Assembly (NCBI GenBank): GCA_016793305.1
Contig: JAEUHU010000506.1
Location: forward strand, 1 to 13,473
DNA: 13,473 bases
Source of the DNA: Planctomycetota bacterium
GTDB lineage: Bacteria > Planctomycetota > UBA1135 > UBA2386
Direction of reading: 5' to 3'
The position numbers and the translations under genes are program-made. Under the pieces are notes generated by a model that did no database searches, was not told the origin of the DNA, and saw only the letters and a list, made by a program, of their open reading frames with translations. Below are positions 1 through 6,664 of this stretch, piece by piece (within the stretch, counting starts at the first letter, position 1; every line of letters begins with the position of its first letter).

Positions 1-989
1 CCCTTGGCGACCATGTCGACGATCGCGGTGATGCCCGCGGCCGTGGTGATCTGGATGCCGCTCCAGGTCTCGCCGTCGATGACCTGGTGGTAGATCGTCT
101 TCGCGTAGGTGCGCTCGGTCAGCTTGCCGTGCAGGCGGCCGGTGGCGCTGACGAAGATCACGATCTGGTCCTGCAGGGTCGCGGGCAGGGCCCGGTCGAA
201 GATCGAGACCAGCTCGTCCTTGTGCTCGCGCATGCCGAGGTCCTGCAGCAGGAACTTCATCAGCTCGCAGTGGCCCGGGTAGCGGATCGTCTTGTAGTTG
301 ACGTTCTTCGCCTTGCCCTTAAGCGTGATGCCGAGCGTGCCGAGGCCGCCCGAGGTGTTGAACGCCTCGTACTCGACGCCGTCGATCGTCAGCCGCTCGA
401 TCTGCTCCATCGGCGGCACCATCACGAACTCGCCGTTGAGCACCGCTTCGCACGGGTTGCAGTACTCGTTGATCAGCCCGTCGGTGCTCCAGGTCAGGTT
501 GTACTGCAGCCGGTTGCTCGGGAAGCGCGGCAGGGCACCGACGCGCAGGCGCACGTCGGTCAGGTCGGTCAGGTCCTTCATCACGTGGGTCGCGGCGATC
601 GTGATGAAGCCGGGGGCGAGCCCGCACTGCGGCGCGAACAGGGTCTTGCTGCCCTCGGCGAGCTTCTTGACGTGGTTGGTGACCTCGACGTCCTCGGTCA
701 GGTCGAAGTAGTGCACGCCGTTCGCCTTCGCCCGCTCGGCGATCAGCGGGTTGCAGCGGTAGGGGGCACAGCTGATCACGCCGAAGGCGCCCTTCAGCAG
801 GCTGTCGAGGCTCTGGGCCGAGGCGAAGTCGACGACCTGGCCCTTCACCTGGGGATACTTCTTGGTCAGGGAGTCGACGGCGGCTTGCGCGACGTCGCCG
901 ACGTGCACCGCGTAGTCGCCGCAGGTGGCCATCAGGTGGGTGACCATGCGGCCGATCTTGCCGGCGCCGAGGATGACGAGTTTGTTCAT
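1..989 (-). CDS. Saccharopine dehydrogenase family protein (partial, C-terminus off window)
   Basis: The reading frame starts at the ATG read leftwards from 989 and is open to the window edge, giving 329 visible codons. The N-terminus MNKLVILGAGKIGRM carries a Rossmann dinucleotide-binding motif (G8-A-G10-K-I-G13). It is followed by the family pattern of a short second strand (HVGDV) and, near residues 70-78, VISCAPYRCNP. Further on are the segments FAPQCGLAPGFI and STDGLINEYCNP, typical of the saccharopine dehydrogenase / LYS9-like superfamily. Such enzymes reduce or oxidise an imine-linked amino acid with NAD(P)H, and many bacterial members act in lysine or carboxynorspermidine metabolism. 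The exact substrate cannot be read from the sequence. The family is usually about 380-400 residues, so some 60 residues are missing to the left. No convincing Shine-Dalgarno sequence precedes the ATG. The methyltransferase gene lies 211 bp upstream on the same strand. Confidence 0.85.
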   Translation of the reverse strand, partial: MNKLVILGAGKIGRMVTHLMATCGDYAVHVGDVAQAAVDSLTKKYPQVKGQVVDFASAQSLDSLLKGAFGVISCAPYRCNPLIAERAKANGVHYFDLTEDVEVTNHVKKLAEGSKTLFAPQCGLAPGFITIAATHVMKDLTDLTDVRLRVGALPRFPSNRLQYNLTWSTDGLINEYCNPCEAVLNGEFVMVPPMEQIERLTIDGVEYEAFNTSGGLGTLGITLKGKAKNVNYKTIRYPGHCELMKFLLQDLGMREHKDELVSIFDRALPATLQDQIVIFVSATGRLHGKLTERTYAKTIYHQVIDGETWSGIQITTAAGITAIVDMVAK

Positions 990-1200
990 GGGTTGTTTGG
1001 TTCGGGGCCGCGGGAGGCGTGGTCGCCACCGGGCCGAGTGCTGGGGGCGAGCATTGTGCGAAGCGGCCGGCGCTGCGCAAGGCCACCAGGAGGCCCAGCG
1101 GTGCTGGAACGGGCGCTCGCTCACTCCGGCGCTGCGGCTGTCCGGTGGGACCGGCCGAACCGAGCCGAACGGCGGGCGAACCGGGCCCGCGAGCCGGGGC
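990..1200. other. Intergenic spacer between methyltransferase stop and dehydrogenase start
   Basis: This 211-bp GC-rich stretch separates two minus-strand genes. It holds only short inverted repeats: one of five base pairs overlapping the methyltransferase stop at 1191-1202, and CCAGC/GCTGG near 1095-1107. Neither is followed by a T-run on the minus strand, so no intrinsic terminator is supported. No clear -10/-35 pair was found either. The gap is long enough to hold a separate promoter for the dehydrogenase gene. Confidence 0.4.
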
Positions 1201-2091
1201 TCACTTCGCCTTCTGGCCGACCACGATCGCGATCCACGCCTCGTCCATGCCGCCGCGCACCGTCTTGCGGAACACGCCGTTGCCGCCGCCACTCGCCTGG
1301 TCGGTGCCTTCCCACAGCACGTCGATCGTCGTGAAGCCGGCTTCGGCGAACAGCTCGCGCAGCTCGGCGAGCGTCCACAGCCGCCACTCGTAGACGAACG
1401 CATCGCGCAGCCGCGTGCCGTCGGGGAACGCGAAGTGGATCGCGCACTCGATGTCGTGGCTGATCGGGTCGTAGCGACGCTGCTCCCACTCGTAGACGAA
1501 GCCTCTGTGGCGCGTCTTGTCGGTCTTCGCCTGCAGCACGTCGGGGCCGCCCCACGCGTCGAGGAACAGCACGCCGCCGGGCCGCAGCGAGCGATGGCAG
1601 TTCTTCAGGTAGGCGAGCAGGTCGGCGCGCACCTTGAACACCGAGTAGGAGAAGTTGAGCGCCAGGATCGCGTCGGCGGCAGGCTTCTGCACCTCGAGCA
1701 CGTTCTTCTGCAGCAGCTGCAGGCGCTGCTGCTGGGCTTCGGACAGCAGCGGCCGCACGTTGTGGATGCGGCCCCAGGCCAGTGTCGGCCAGTGCAGGTC
1801 GACGCCGATCGCGCGGTTCTCCGGGTGGCGCTTCACGTGATGGCAGGCGAGCACCGCCGTGCCGCAGAAGTCCTCGCGCAGCAGCCGCAGCGGTCGGCCG
1901 GCGTACTTGCGGAACCAGCGGTCGTAGAAGCGTGCGTCGGCCTCGGGGGCCTGCACCGACTTCTGGTAGAGCACGTGGCGGTCGGCGGTGCGCGCGGTCA
2001 GTGGCTTCGCGTTCGCTCGAGGCTTCGACTTCGGCTTGGTCGCCTGCGGCGACGAGCGGTGGCGGGCGCGCGCCCGAGGGGACGAGGTCAT
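1201..2091 (-). CDS. Class I SAM-dependent methyltransferase
   Basis: This 296-residue protein has a class I methyltransferase fold. Residues 72-84 (REDFCGTAVLACH) stand where the glycine-rich SAM loop (motif I) lies. IGVDLH at 95-100 supplies the acidic residue at the end of strand 2 (D98). Residues 140-153 (DAILALNFSYSVF) match motif IV, and SLRPGGVLFLDAWGG at 168-182 matches motif VI. The REDFCGTA/NFSYS signature occurs in a family annotated only as SAM methyltransferases, so the substrate is unknown. The first 32 residues are a basic Arg/Lys/Ser/Pro tail without predicted structure; a later start is possible, but the next in-frame Met is far inside the fold. The gene follows the phosphoesterase stop by 10 bp and is probably co-transcribed with it. 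AAGGGG lies only two bases before the ATG, too close for an ideal ribosome site. Confidence 0.85.
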   Translation of the reverse strand: MTSSPRARARHRSSPQATKPKSKPRANAKPLTARTADRHVLYQKSVQAPEADARFYDRWFRKYAGRPLRLLREDFCGTAVLACHHVKRHPENRAIGVDLHWPTLAWGRIHNVRPLLSEAQQQRLQLLQKNVLEVQKPAADAILALNFSYSVFKVRADLLAYLKNCHRSLRPGGVLFLDAWGGPDVLQAKTDKTRHRGFVYEWEQRRYDPISHDIECAIHFAFPDGTRLRDAFVYEWRLWTLAELRELFAEAGFTTIDVLWEGTDQASGGGNGVFRKTVRGGMDEAWIAIVVGQKAK

Positions 2092-2101
2092 CGCCCCTTG
2101 C

Positions 2102-4084
2102 TTAGCGCGCGCCAGGCCGTGGCTCCAGCGTGCAGTGCGCCGTGCCCACGCGCAGCGGGTGACGGTGCAACGGACTCGCGTCGGCGGTCCACGGCCCGAA
2201 GTCGACGTCGCACGGCAGGGCCAGCACGGTGTCGGCGTCGGGCTGCAGCTGCGGTGGCGGCACGAAGCGTTCGCCCTGGTAGCGCGCGACCTGGCTGATG
2301 CGCACGTCGTCGATGTGCCCCTGGAACCACGAACCGGGTCTGCCCTTCCCGGTCGGATCGGCGCCGACGAACAGCGGCAGTTCGTTCGGCTTGCGCGGGC
2401 CGCTGCCGGGCACGCTGCCGACCAACACGCCGTCGACGTAGGCGCGGACCTCGCGGCCGTCGAACACGCCGGCGACGTGATGCCACGTCGAAGCCTTCAG
2501 AACGGCACCGCTGCTCTTCGCGGTGGCGTAGCGATCGCCGAGGAACACCGAGAAGCGCAGTGCACCGTCCTGCGCCAGCAGGCCGAACTCGCTGTCCTGG
2601 GCGCGTGCGACGAGGCCACGGCGCCCGGTCCAGTCGTCGCCACGCACCCAGGCTTCGACCGTGAACGGTCCGTCCGGCAGCGACAACCAGGTCGGGGCGA
2701 CCTGCACGCACGCGGTCTTGCCGTCGAGCACGAGGGCGCCGTTGTGCGCCGGGGCCGGCCCGAGCTCCAGGTCCGCCGGGGCCGGCACGTCGAGCGCCAG
2801 TGTGCGCGTCGGCAGCTGCACGCGCCGATCGGCCGCGAGGTAGTCGACGCGGACCTGCAGCTGCGGCATTGCGAACGGCCGCCCCGCAGTCCCGCTGCGC
2901 CGCAGCGCGAACGTCGTGCTCGCCGTCTGTTTGCCCGGCACGACCAGGTGCTGATGGTCCGGCCCGAACTGCCAGTCGGCGCCGAGCGGCAGCAGTTCGA
3001 GTTCGATCGGTCGGTCCGCCGGGTTGTGCGCCTGCAGCGTCAGCAGCGCGTCGGTGGCCCCGTCCTTGGCGATCGCCGGCCCCGCCCCGGCCGCCACCAG
3101 CGCCGTCGCTTCGACGCGCAGTTGCTCGTGGACCCGCTCGACGTCGTCGTTCATGGCGCCGGTGATCGCCCGCGGATCGAGCAGCGTGCCGACCGGCACC
3201 GCGGCGACCTGGATGCCGCCCGGCCGCACCGTGACGACGTGGAACTCGTGCAGGAAGCCCGCTTGCGGTGCGTCCATGCCGAGGTGCGCGCCGACCGAGG
3301 CGACCGTGTAGTACTGGATGCCGTCGCGCAGGCCGTCGAAGCGCATGCAGTGGATGTGTCCGGCGAACACCGCGGTGACGTTGCCGGCCGCCGCGAGCCG
3401 CTCGTGCACCCGCTGCCAGTCGTCGCCGTACTGCGGCAGCCAGCGCGGGTGGTGCAGGAACACGAACACGTGCTTGCCGCCCTTCGCCTGCGTCAGCGTG
3501 CGGTCGAGCCAGGCGAACTGGGCCTCGCTGATGCGCTGGCACGACGGCTTGTTGAAGTTCTTCTCGCCGGTCTTCGGATCGCCTTCGTCGCTGTAGAGCA
3601 CCACGAACCAGCAGCCCTTGTGCTGCACCGCGTACCACAGCGGCCCGAACACCGCTTCGAAGTTGCCCTCGTGCTCGCCGACCGGCTTGCCCTCGCCACG
3701 CCAGTAGACGTCGTGGTTGCCGGCCACCGGGAACCACGGCATGCGCAGCCCGGCCATCGCCGCCTTGAACTCCTCGGCCTGCGCCATCCAGGCGTCCTGC
3801 GCGTTGTAGCCGTTGACCAGGTCGCCGACGGTCATCACCAGATCCGGGTCGAGCAGGTTGGCGTCGGCGACCGCTTGCTTCAGCACTTCGATGCCTTCGG
3901 GCGGGCCGCCGGTCCGATCGCCGAACACCACGAAGCCGAACGTGTCCTCTTCCTTCGGCAGCTTCAGCAGCGCCTTGCCGGCGGGGCGGTCGGTGTGCAC
4001 CCGTGGCGATTGGCCTTCTGCGTGGCTCGCCAGGAGCAGCAGACCGACGGCGAGGCGGAACACGAGCGAGGCCGGACCGGGCAT
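2102..4084 (-). CDS. Secreted calcineurin-like phosphoesterase with C-terminal LamG domain
   Basis: This 660-residue protein begins with a signal peptide: a hydrophobic run at residues 6-20 and likely cleavage after AEG near 24. The metallophosphatase domain spans about 47-280. Its metal-binding blocks are visible in order: FGDRTGG (D56), VGDLVNGY (D88), AGNHD (N123, H124), FLHHPRW (H211/H212) and AGHIH (H243, H245). The usual GDxH of block one is GDRT here, as in a subset of bacterial members, so the first His ligand is missing. After a beta-rich linker, residues about 447-605 form a LamG/concanavalin-like domain (FTVEAWVRGDDW, WHHVAGVFDGREVRAYVDG, GHIDDVRIS). LamG domains usually bind glycans, so the enzyme may act on phosphoesters at an extracellular polymer; that is inference. 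It is the first gene of a minus-strand unit with the methyltransferase. A structured RNA with a terminator-like end lies about 90 bp upstream. Confidence 0.9.
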   Translation of the reverse strand: MPGPASLVFRLAVGLLLLASHAEGQSPRVHTDRPAGKALLKLPKEEDTFGFVVFGDRTGGPPEGIEVLKQAVADANLLDPDLVMTVGDLVNGYNAQDAWMAQAEEFKAAMAGLRMPWFPVAGNHDVYWRGEGKPVGEHEGNFEAVFGPLWYAVQHKGCWFVVLYSDEGDPKTGEKNFNKPSCQRISEAQFAWLDRTLTQAKGGKHVFVFLHHPRWLPQYGDDWQRVHERLAAAGNVTAVFAGHIHCMRFDGLRDGIQYYTVASVGAHLGMDAPQAGFLHEFHVVTVRPGGIQVAAVPVGTLLDPRAITGAMNDDVERVHEQLRVEATALVAAGAGPAIAKDGATDALLTLQAHNPADRPIELELLPLGADWQFGPDHQHLVVPGKQTASTTFALRRSGTAGRPFAMPQLQVRVDYLAADRRVQLPTRTLALDVPAPADLELGPAPAHNGALVLDGKTACVQVAPTWLSLPDGPFTVEAWVRGDDWTGRRGLVARAQDSEFGLLAQDGALRFSVFLGDRYATAKSSGAVLKASTWHHVAGVFDGREVRAYVDGVLVGSVPGSGPRKPNELPLFVGADPTGKGRPGSWFQGHIDDVRISQVARYQGERFVPPPQLQPDADTVLALPCDVDFGPWTADASPLHRHPLRVGTAHCTLEPRPGAR

Positions 4085-4176
4085 GGCGACAGCTTCGCCT
4101 GCCGATCACGCGGACGACAGCGTGCCCAGGAGGAAGAAACGGCCAAGGCCGCGCCGACGGAGAGCTCCCGGCCGGG

Positions 4177-4215
4177 AAGAAAATGTGGGCCGCCCGGCTG
4201 ATGGCCGGGCGGCCC
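4177..4215 (-). terminator. Intrinsic-terminator-like hairpin
   Basis: A perfect 12-bp inverted repeat, GGGCCGCCCGGC / GCCGGGCGGCCC (4187-4198 and 4204-4215), has a 5-nt loop. On the minus strand it is followed by ACATTTTCTT, a moderate T-tract; on the plus strand it is followed by GAGTTCCCC, which has none. No minus-strand protein gene lies upstream for it to terminate, so it most likely ends the putative RNA above or attenuates transcription into the phosphoesterase gene. Confidence 0.5.
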
Positions 4216-4291
4216 GAGTTCCCCTGACGTTCCGAAGTTTGCCTGGCAGTGGCTGCCAGGCGGAAGATCGCGGGGCGACCGAAGCCGCCCC
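4177..4291 (-). ncRNA. Putative structured RNA or leader (three hairpins, last one terminator-like)
   Basis: Read on the minus strand this region folds into three consecutive stems. The first (4272-4291) is an 8-bp stem with one G-U pair, capped by a C(UUCG)G tetraloop; the tetraloop exists only on this strand. The second (4241-4261) is a perfect 9-bp stem, GCCTGGCAG/CTGCCAGGC, with a 3-nt loop. The third (4187-4215) is a perfect 12-bp GC stem followed by ACATTTTCTT. Tetraloop and T-rich tail together favour a minus-strand transcript. It could be an independent small RNA or an attenuating leader of the phosphoesterase gene starting at 4084. It matched no RNA family I could recall (not SRP, 6S, tmRNA or a familiar riboswitch). 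The 5' end and promoter are not visible. Confidence 0.4.
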
Positions 4292-4364
4292 TGCGCCAGC
4301 GTTTCAAATCGTGGGCCACCGCACGGAAAGTCCCTGTCGGCCGTCGTAGGCTGCTCCCCTCGCC

Positions 4365-5354
4365 GTGATGCCGTCCACCGCCTCGCCCAGAGAACCCAGT
4401 CCCGGTGCCGGCCCGCTGCGGGTCGGCCTGCTCGGTGCCGGCCGCACACGGCAGGGGCTCGGGCCCTATCTGGCGCGCGCCACCGCTCTGGCCGGGGCGC
4501 GGGTTGTAGCGATCGCGGGACGGGAACGCGCGCGCACCGACTCGGTCGCCCGCGAACTGGCGGCGCAGCTCGGCCATCCCGTCGCCGTCGCCGACGACCC
4601 AGCCGCGCTGGCGCGCGGGGTCGACGCGCTGCTGGTCGCAGCCCCGGTGCCGGGGCACCTCGCCGGACTCGAAGCGGCGCTGGCTGCCGGCATCCCGTGT
4701 CTGTGCGAGAAGCCGCTGGTCGGGGCCGCCGACCAAGCCCTCGGGGTCGCCTGCGTCGAGCGCTTTCGGGCCCGTTCCCTGCTGTTGGTCGAGAACTGCC
4801 AGTGGCCGTTCGTGCTGCCGGCCTTCGCGGCGCTGTATCCCGAGCGACTGGGGAGACCGGTGCGCCAGCTGGCGATGGGGCTCGGACCGGGCTGGCCAGG
4901 GCCGGCGATGGTGGTCGACTCCCTGTCGCACGTGCTGAGCCTGCTGCAGGCCCTCGTGCCGCTGTCGGGCTCGGCTCGCGTCGAACAGGTGGAACAGGAC
5001 GACCCGTCGCCGGCGGCGGCGAGGAACACGGTGCGCTTCGTGGTGTGTGGTCCGGCCGGTGTCACCGCGGTGCGGCTCGAACTGCAACACTGTCCGGCGC
5101 AGCCGCGCCCGGCCTGGCTCGAGGTCGACGGGGCCCGCATCGATCGCCGGATCGGGCCCAACTACACCCAGTCGTTCGTGCGACCCGACGGCCGGGCCGA
5201 ACCCGTGCAGGATCCGTTGCACCAGCTCGTGTATGGTTTCTTCACCGACCTCCACGCAGGGAACCGTGACCGAACCGAAGCCCACGCCGACGCCATCCTC
5301 CTCCGCCTCCGCCTCTACGCGGACGTCCTCCGGCAACTCGGCCTCGGCGGCTGA
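4365..5354 (+). CDS. Gfo/Idh/MocA family oxidoreductase
   Basis: This protein of about 329 residues has an N-terminal Rossmann domain: LRVGLLGAGRTRQGLG (glycine motif at residues 21-26, numbered from the GTG) and VVAIAGRE. The family hallmark CEKPLV follows at about 114-119; the Lys of EKP is the usual catalytic or NAD-contacting residue. The second half is the alpha/beta substrate and dimer domain, with VVDSLSHVLSLLQ and SFVRPDGRAEPVQDPLHQ. Family members are NAD(P)-dependent dehydrogenases, often of sugars, inositols or aminosugars; the substrate here is unknown. The start is either GTG 4365 or the adjacent ATG 4368, and neither has a Shine-Dalgarno sequence. The 3' end overlaps the radical SAM gene by 89 bp, so the two are very probably translated from one message and act in the same pathway. 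Confidence 0.85.
   Translation: MMPSTASPREPSPGAGPLRVGLLGAGRTRQGLGPYLARATALAGARVVAIAGRERARTDSVARELAAQLGHPVAVADDPAALARGVDALLVAAPVPGHLAGLEAALAAGIPCLCEKPLVGAADQALGVACVERFRARSLLLVENCQWPFVLPAFAALYPERLGRPVRQLAMGLGPGWPGPAMVVDSLSHVLSLLQALVPLSGSARVEQVEQDDPSPAAARNTVRFVVCGPAGVTAVRLELQHCPAQPRPAWLEVDGARIDRRIGPNYTQSFVRPDGRAEPVQDPLHQLVYGFFTDLHAGNRDRTEAHADAILLRLRLYADVLRQLGLGG
5258..5268 (+). promoter_or_regulatory. Ribosome binding site deciding the GTG start of the radical SAM gene
   Basis: AGGGA (5258-5262) lies three bases before the GTG at 5266, inside the oxidoreductase gene. An in-frame ATG at 5233 has no such sequence, and no good start occurs between 5266 and the conserved core. This makes the GTG the best start and implies an 89-bp overlap with the preceding gene. 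Confidence 0.5.
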
Positions 5355-6591
5355 GCAGAAGCCGCTCGACGGCAAGTCGGTCGAACAGGTCCACGACTTC
5401 GCGCGCAAGCTGCAGCAGCCGAGCCTGTGGTCGAAGGTGGTCGACTACGTGGAGTGGCAACGCGCGCAGCGCGCCGCCAAGGCCGCGGGCAAGCCAGCCC
5501 CAGACCTGCCCGACCTGGCGCCGCTGTCGATCAACCTCGACCTGACGACGGCCTGCAACTACGCCTGCGACCACTGCATCGACTGGGACATCCTCAACAG
5601 CAAGGTGCGCCACGAGGACCAGGAACTGCGCGACAGCCTGCAGCGCATGGCCGAGCGCGGGCTGAAGAGCGTGATCCTGATCGGCGGTGGCGAGCCGACG
5701 CTCTATCCCGGCTTCGCCGGCATCGTCGAGTTCCTGAAGCAGCTCGGGCTGTCGGTCGCGGTGGTCAGCAACGGCAGTCGCGGCGACCGGCTGCTGGCGG
5801 CGGCCCCGTTCTTCACCGAGGGCGACTGGATCCGGTTGTCGCTCGACAGCGGCAGCAACGAGGTGTTCCGCCGCATGCACAACCCGTCGAGCAAGACGCT
5901 GACGCTCGACGAGATCTGCAGCTGGATGCCGAAGATCAAGGCCGCCAATCCGGCGGTGCAGCTCGGCTTCTCGTTCGTCATCACGTGGAAGGGCGGCAGC
6001 CGCGGTGACGTGAAGATCATCGAGAACATCCAGGAGATGGTGATGGCGAGCAAGCGCGCCAGCGACGCGATGTTCGACTACATCTCGTTCAAGCCGTTCC
6101 TCGAGCGCCAGCAGGACGGCGCCGAGGTCATGGATCCGGCGAAGACCGAGGCCGAACTGCAGGCCGTGGTCGCGCGCATCCAGACGAACCTGGCCGAGGC
6201 ACGCAACGTCGTGCGCCCGGGCTTCCGCGTGCTCGCCAGCACCAACCTGCGCGTGCTGATGGCTGGCAACTGGCGTGACTACACGAAGCAGCCCCGCGTC
6301 TGCCACATGCAGATGCTGCGCCAAGTGGTGACGCCGCTCGGCTCGTTCAACTGCCCGGCACACCGAGGTGTCGAGAAGGCCAAGCTCGGCGGCAAGGAGC
6401 TGTGGCAGGTCCCAGCCGCCGCGCAGCACGCGACGGCGAAGCTGCTCGCCGACTTCGACGCGAGCCACGAGTGCCGCGAGGTCACCTGCCTCTACAACAG
6501 CACCAACTGGTGGCTCGAGGAGATGATCGAGGCCGGCAAGCCGCTGCCGAAGGACGCTCCGGCGCCGGAAGCGCGCGACTGGTTCCTCTGA
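5266..6591 (+). CDS. Radical SAM enzyme with C-terminal auxiliary-cluster-like cysteines
   Basis: Starting at GTG 5266 the protein has 441 residues. The radical SAM cluster motif CNYACDHC (C97, C101, C104; CX3CX2C) opens a (beta/alpha)6 core. GGGEPTLYP (G140-P148) is the SAM-contacting GGEP motif, and VVSNGSRGD and IRLSLDSG follow. Four cysteines sit in the C-terminal region: C346, then C363 after a glycine (LGSFNC), and C403 and C408 (CREVTC). This resembles a shortened SPASM/twitch region that could hold an extra iron-sulfur cluster. Such enzymes generate a 5'-deoxyadenosyl radical to modify sugars, peptides or other metabolites; the substrate is unknown. The first 30 residues are low-complexity Thr/Pro/Ser/Ala, encoded in the overlap with the oxidoreductase. 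The insertion sequence begins seven bases after the TGA stop, so any original downstream operon partner may have been separated. Confidence 0.88.
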   Translation: MTEPKPTPTPSSSASASTRTSSGNSASAAEQKPLDGKSVEQVHDFARKLQQPSLWSKVVDYVEWQRAQRAAKAAGKPAPDLPDLAPLSINLDLTTACNYACDHCIDWDILNSKVRHEDQELRDSLQRMAERGLKSVILIGGGEPTLYPGFAGIVEFLKQLGLSVAVVSNGSRGDRLLAAAPFFTEGDWIRLSLDSGSNEVFRRMHNPSSKTLTLDEICSWMPKIKAANPAVQLGFSFVITWKGGSRGDVKIIENIQEMVMASKRASDAMFDYISFKPFLERQQDGAEVMDPAKTEAELQAVVARIQTNLAEARNVVRPGFRVLASTNLRVLMAGNWRDYTKQPRVCHMQMLRQVVTPLGSFNCPAHRGVEKAKLGGKELWQVPAAAQHATAKLLADFDASHECREVTCLYNSTNWWLEEMIEAGKPLPKDAPAPEARDWFL

Positions 6592-6597
6592 TCCCAA

Positions 6598-6616
6598 ACT
6601 GATCCCTTGCGTGTTG
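6598..6616 (+). repeat. IS terminal inverted repeat, left
   Basis: ACTGATCCCTTGCGTGTTG, perfect over 19 bp against the right end read in reverse. The following bases GTGCTGCC are shared closely with the left end of the miniature element at 11863 (25 of 27 positions identical overall). Confidence 0.9.
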
Positions 6617-6664
6617 GTGCTGCCTCCGTTCCCCGGGGTGGCGCAACCCTGATGCGGCCGCCCG

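Noticed and set aside
4166..4177. Palindrome TCCCGGCCGGGA as an operator
   Set aside because: It is short and purely GC, expected by chance at this base composition, with no link to a regulator.
4241..4261. GCCACTG on the minus strand, reminiscent of the cobalamin riboswitch
   Set aside because: It lies in the loop and arms of a simple hairpin, and no B12-box or other conserved cobalamin elements are present.
4340..4364. GGAGCAGCC on the minus strand, reminiscent of SRP RNA
   Set aside because: The required GTCAGG and GGAAGG-type partners are missing in the flanking sequence.
2088..5408. Very long open minus-strand frame across the phosphoesterase and oxidoreductase region
   Set aside because: Its translation is Arg/Ala/Gly-rich without domain motifs and runs antisense or out of frame to clear genes; it results from high GC content.
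5242..6597. Open minus-strand frame of about 450 codons opposite the radical SAM gene
   Set aside because: Composition is Leu/Val/Arg/His-rich with no recognisable family, and the sense strand has unmistakable radical SAM motifs.
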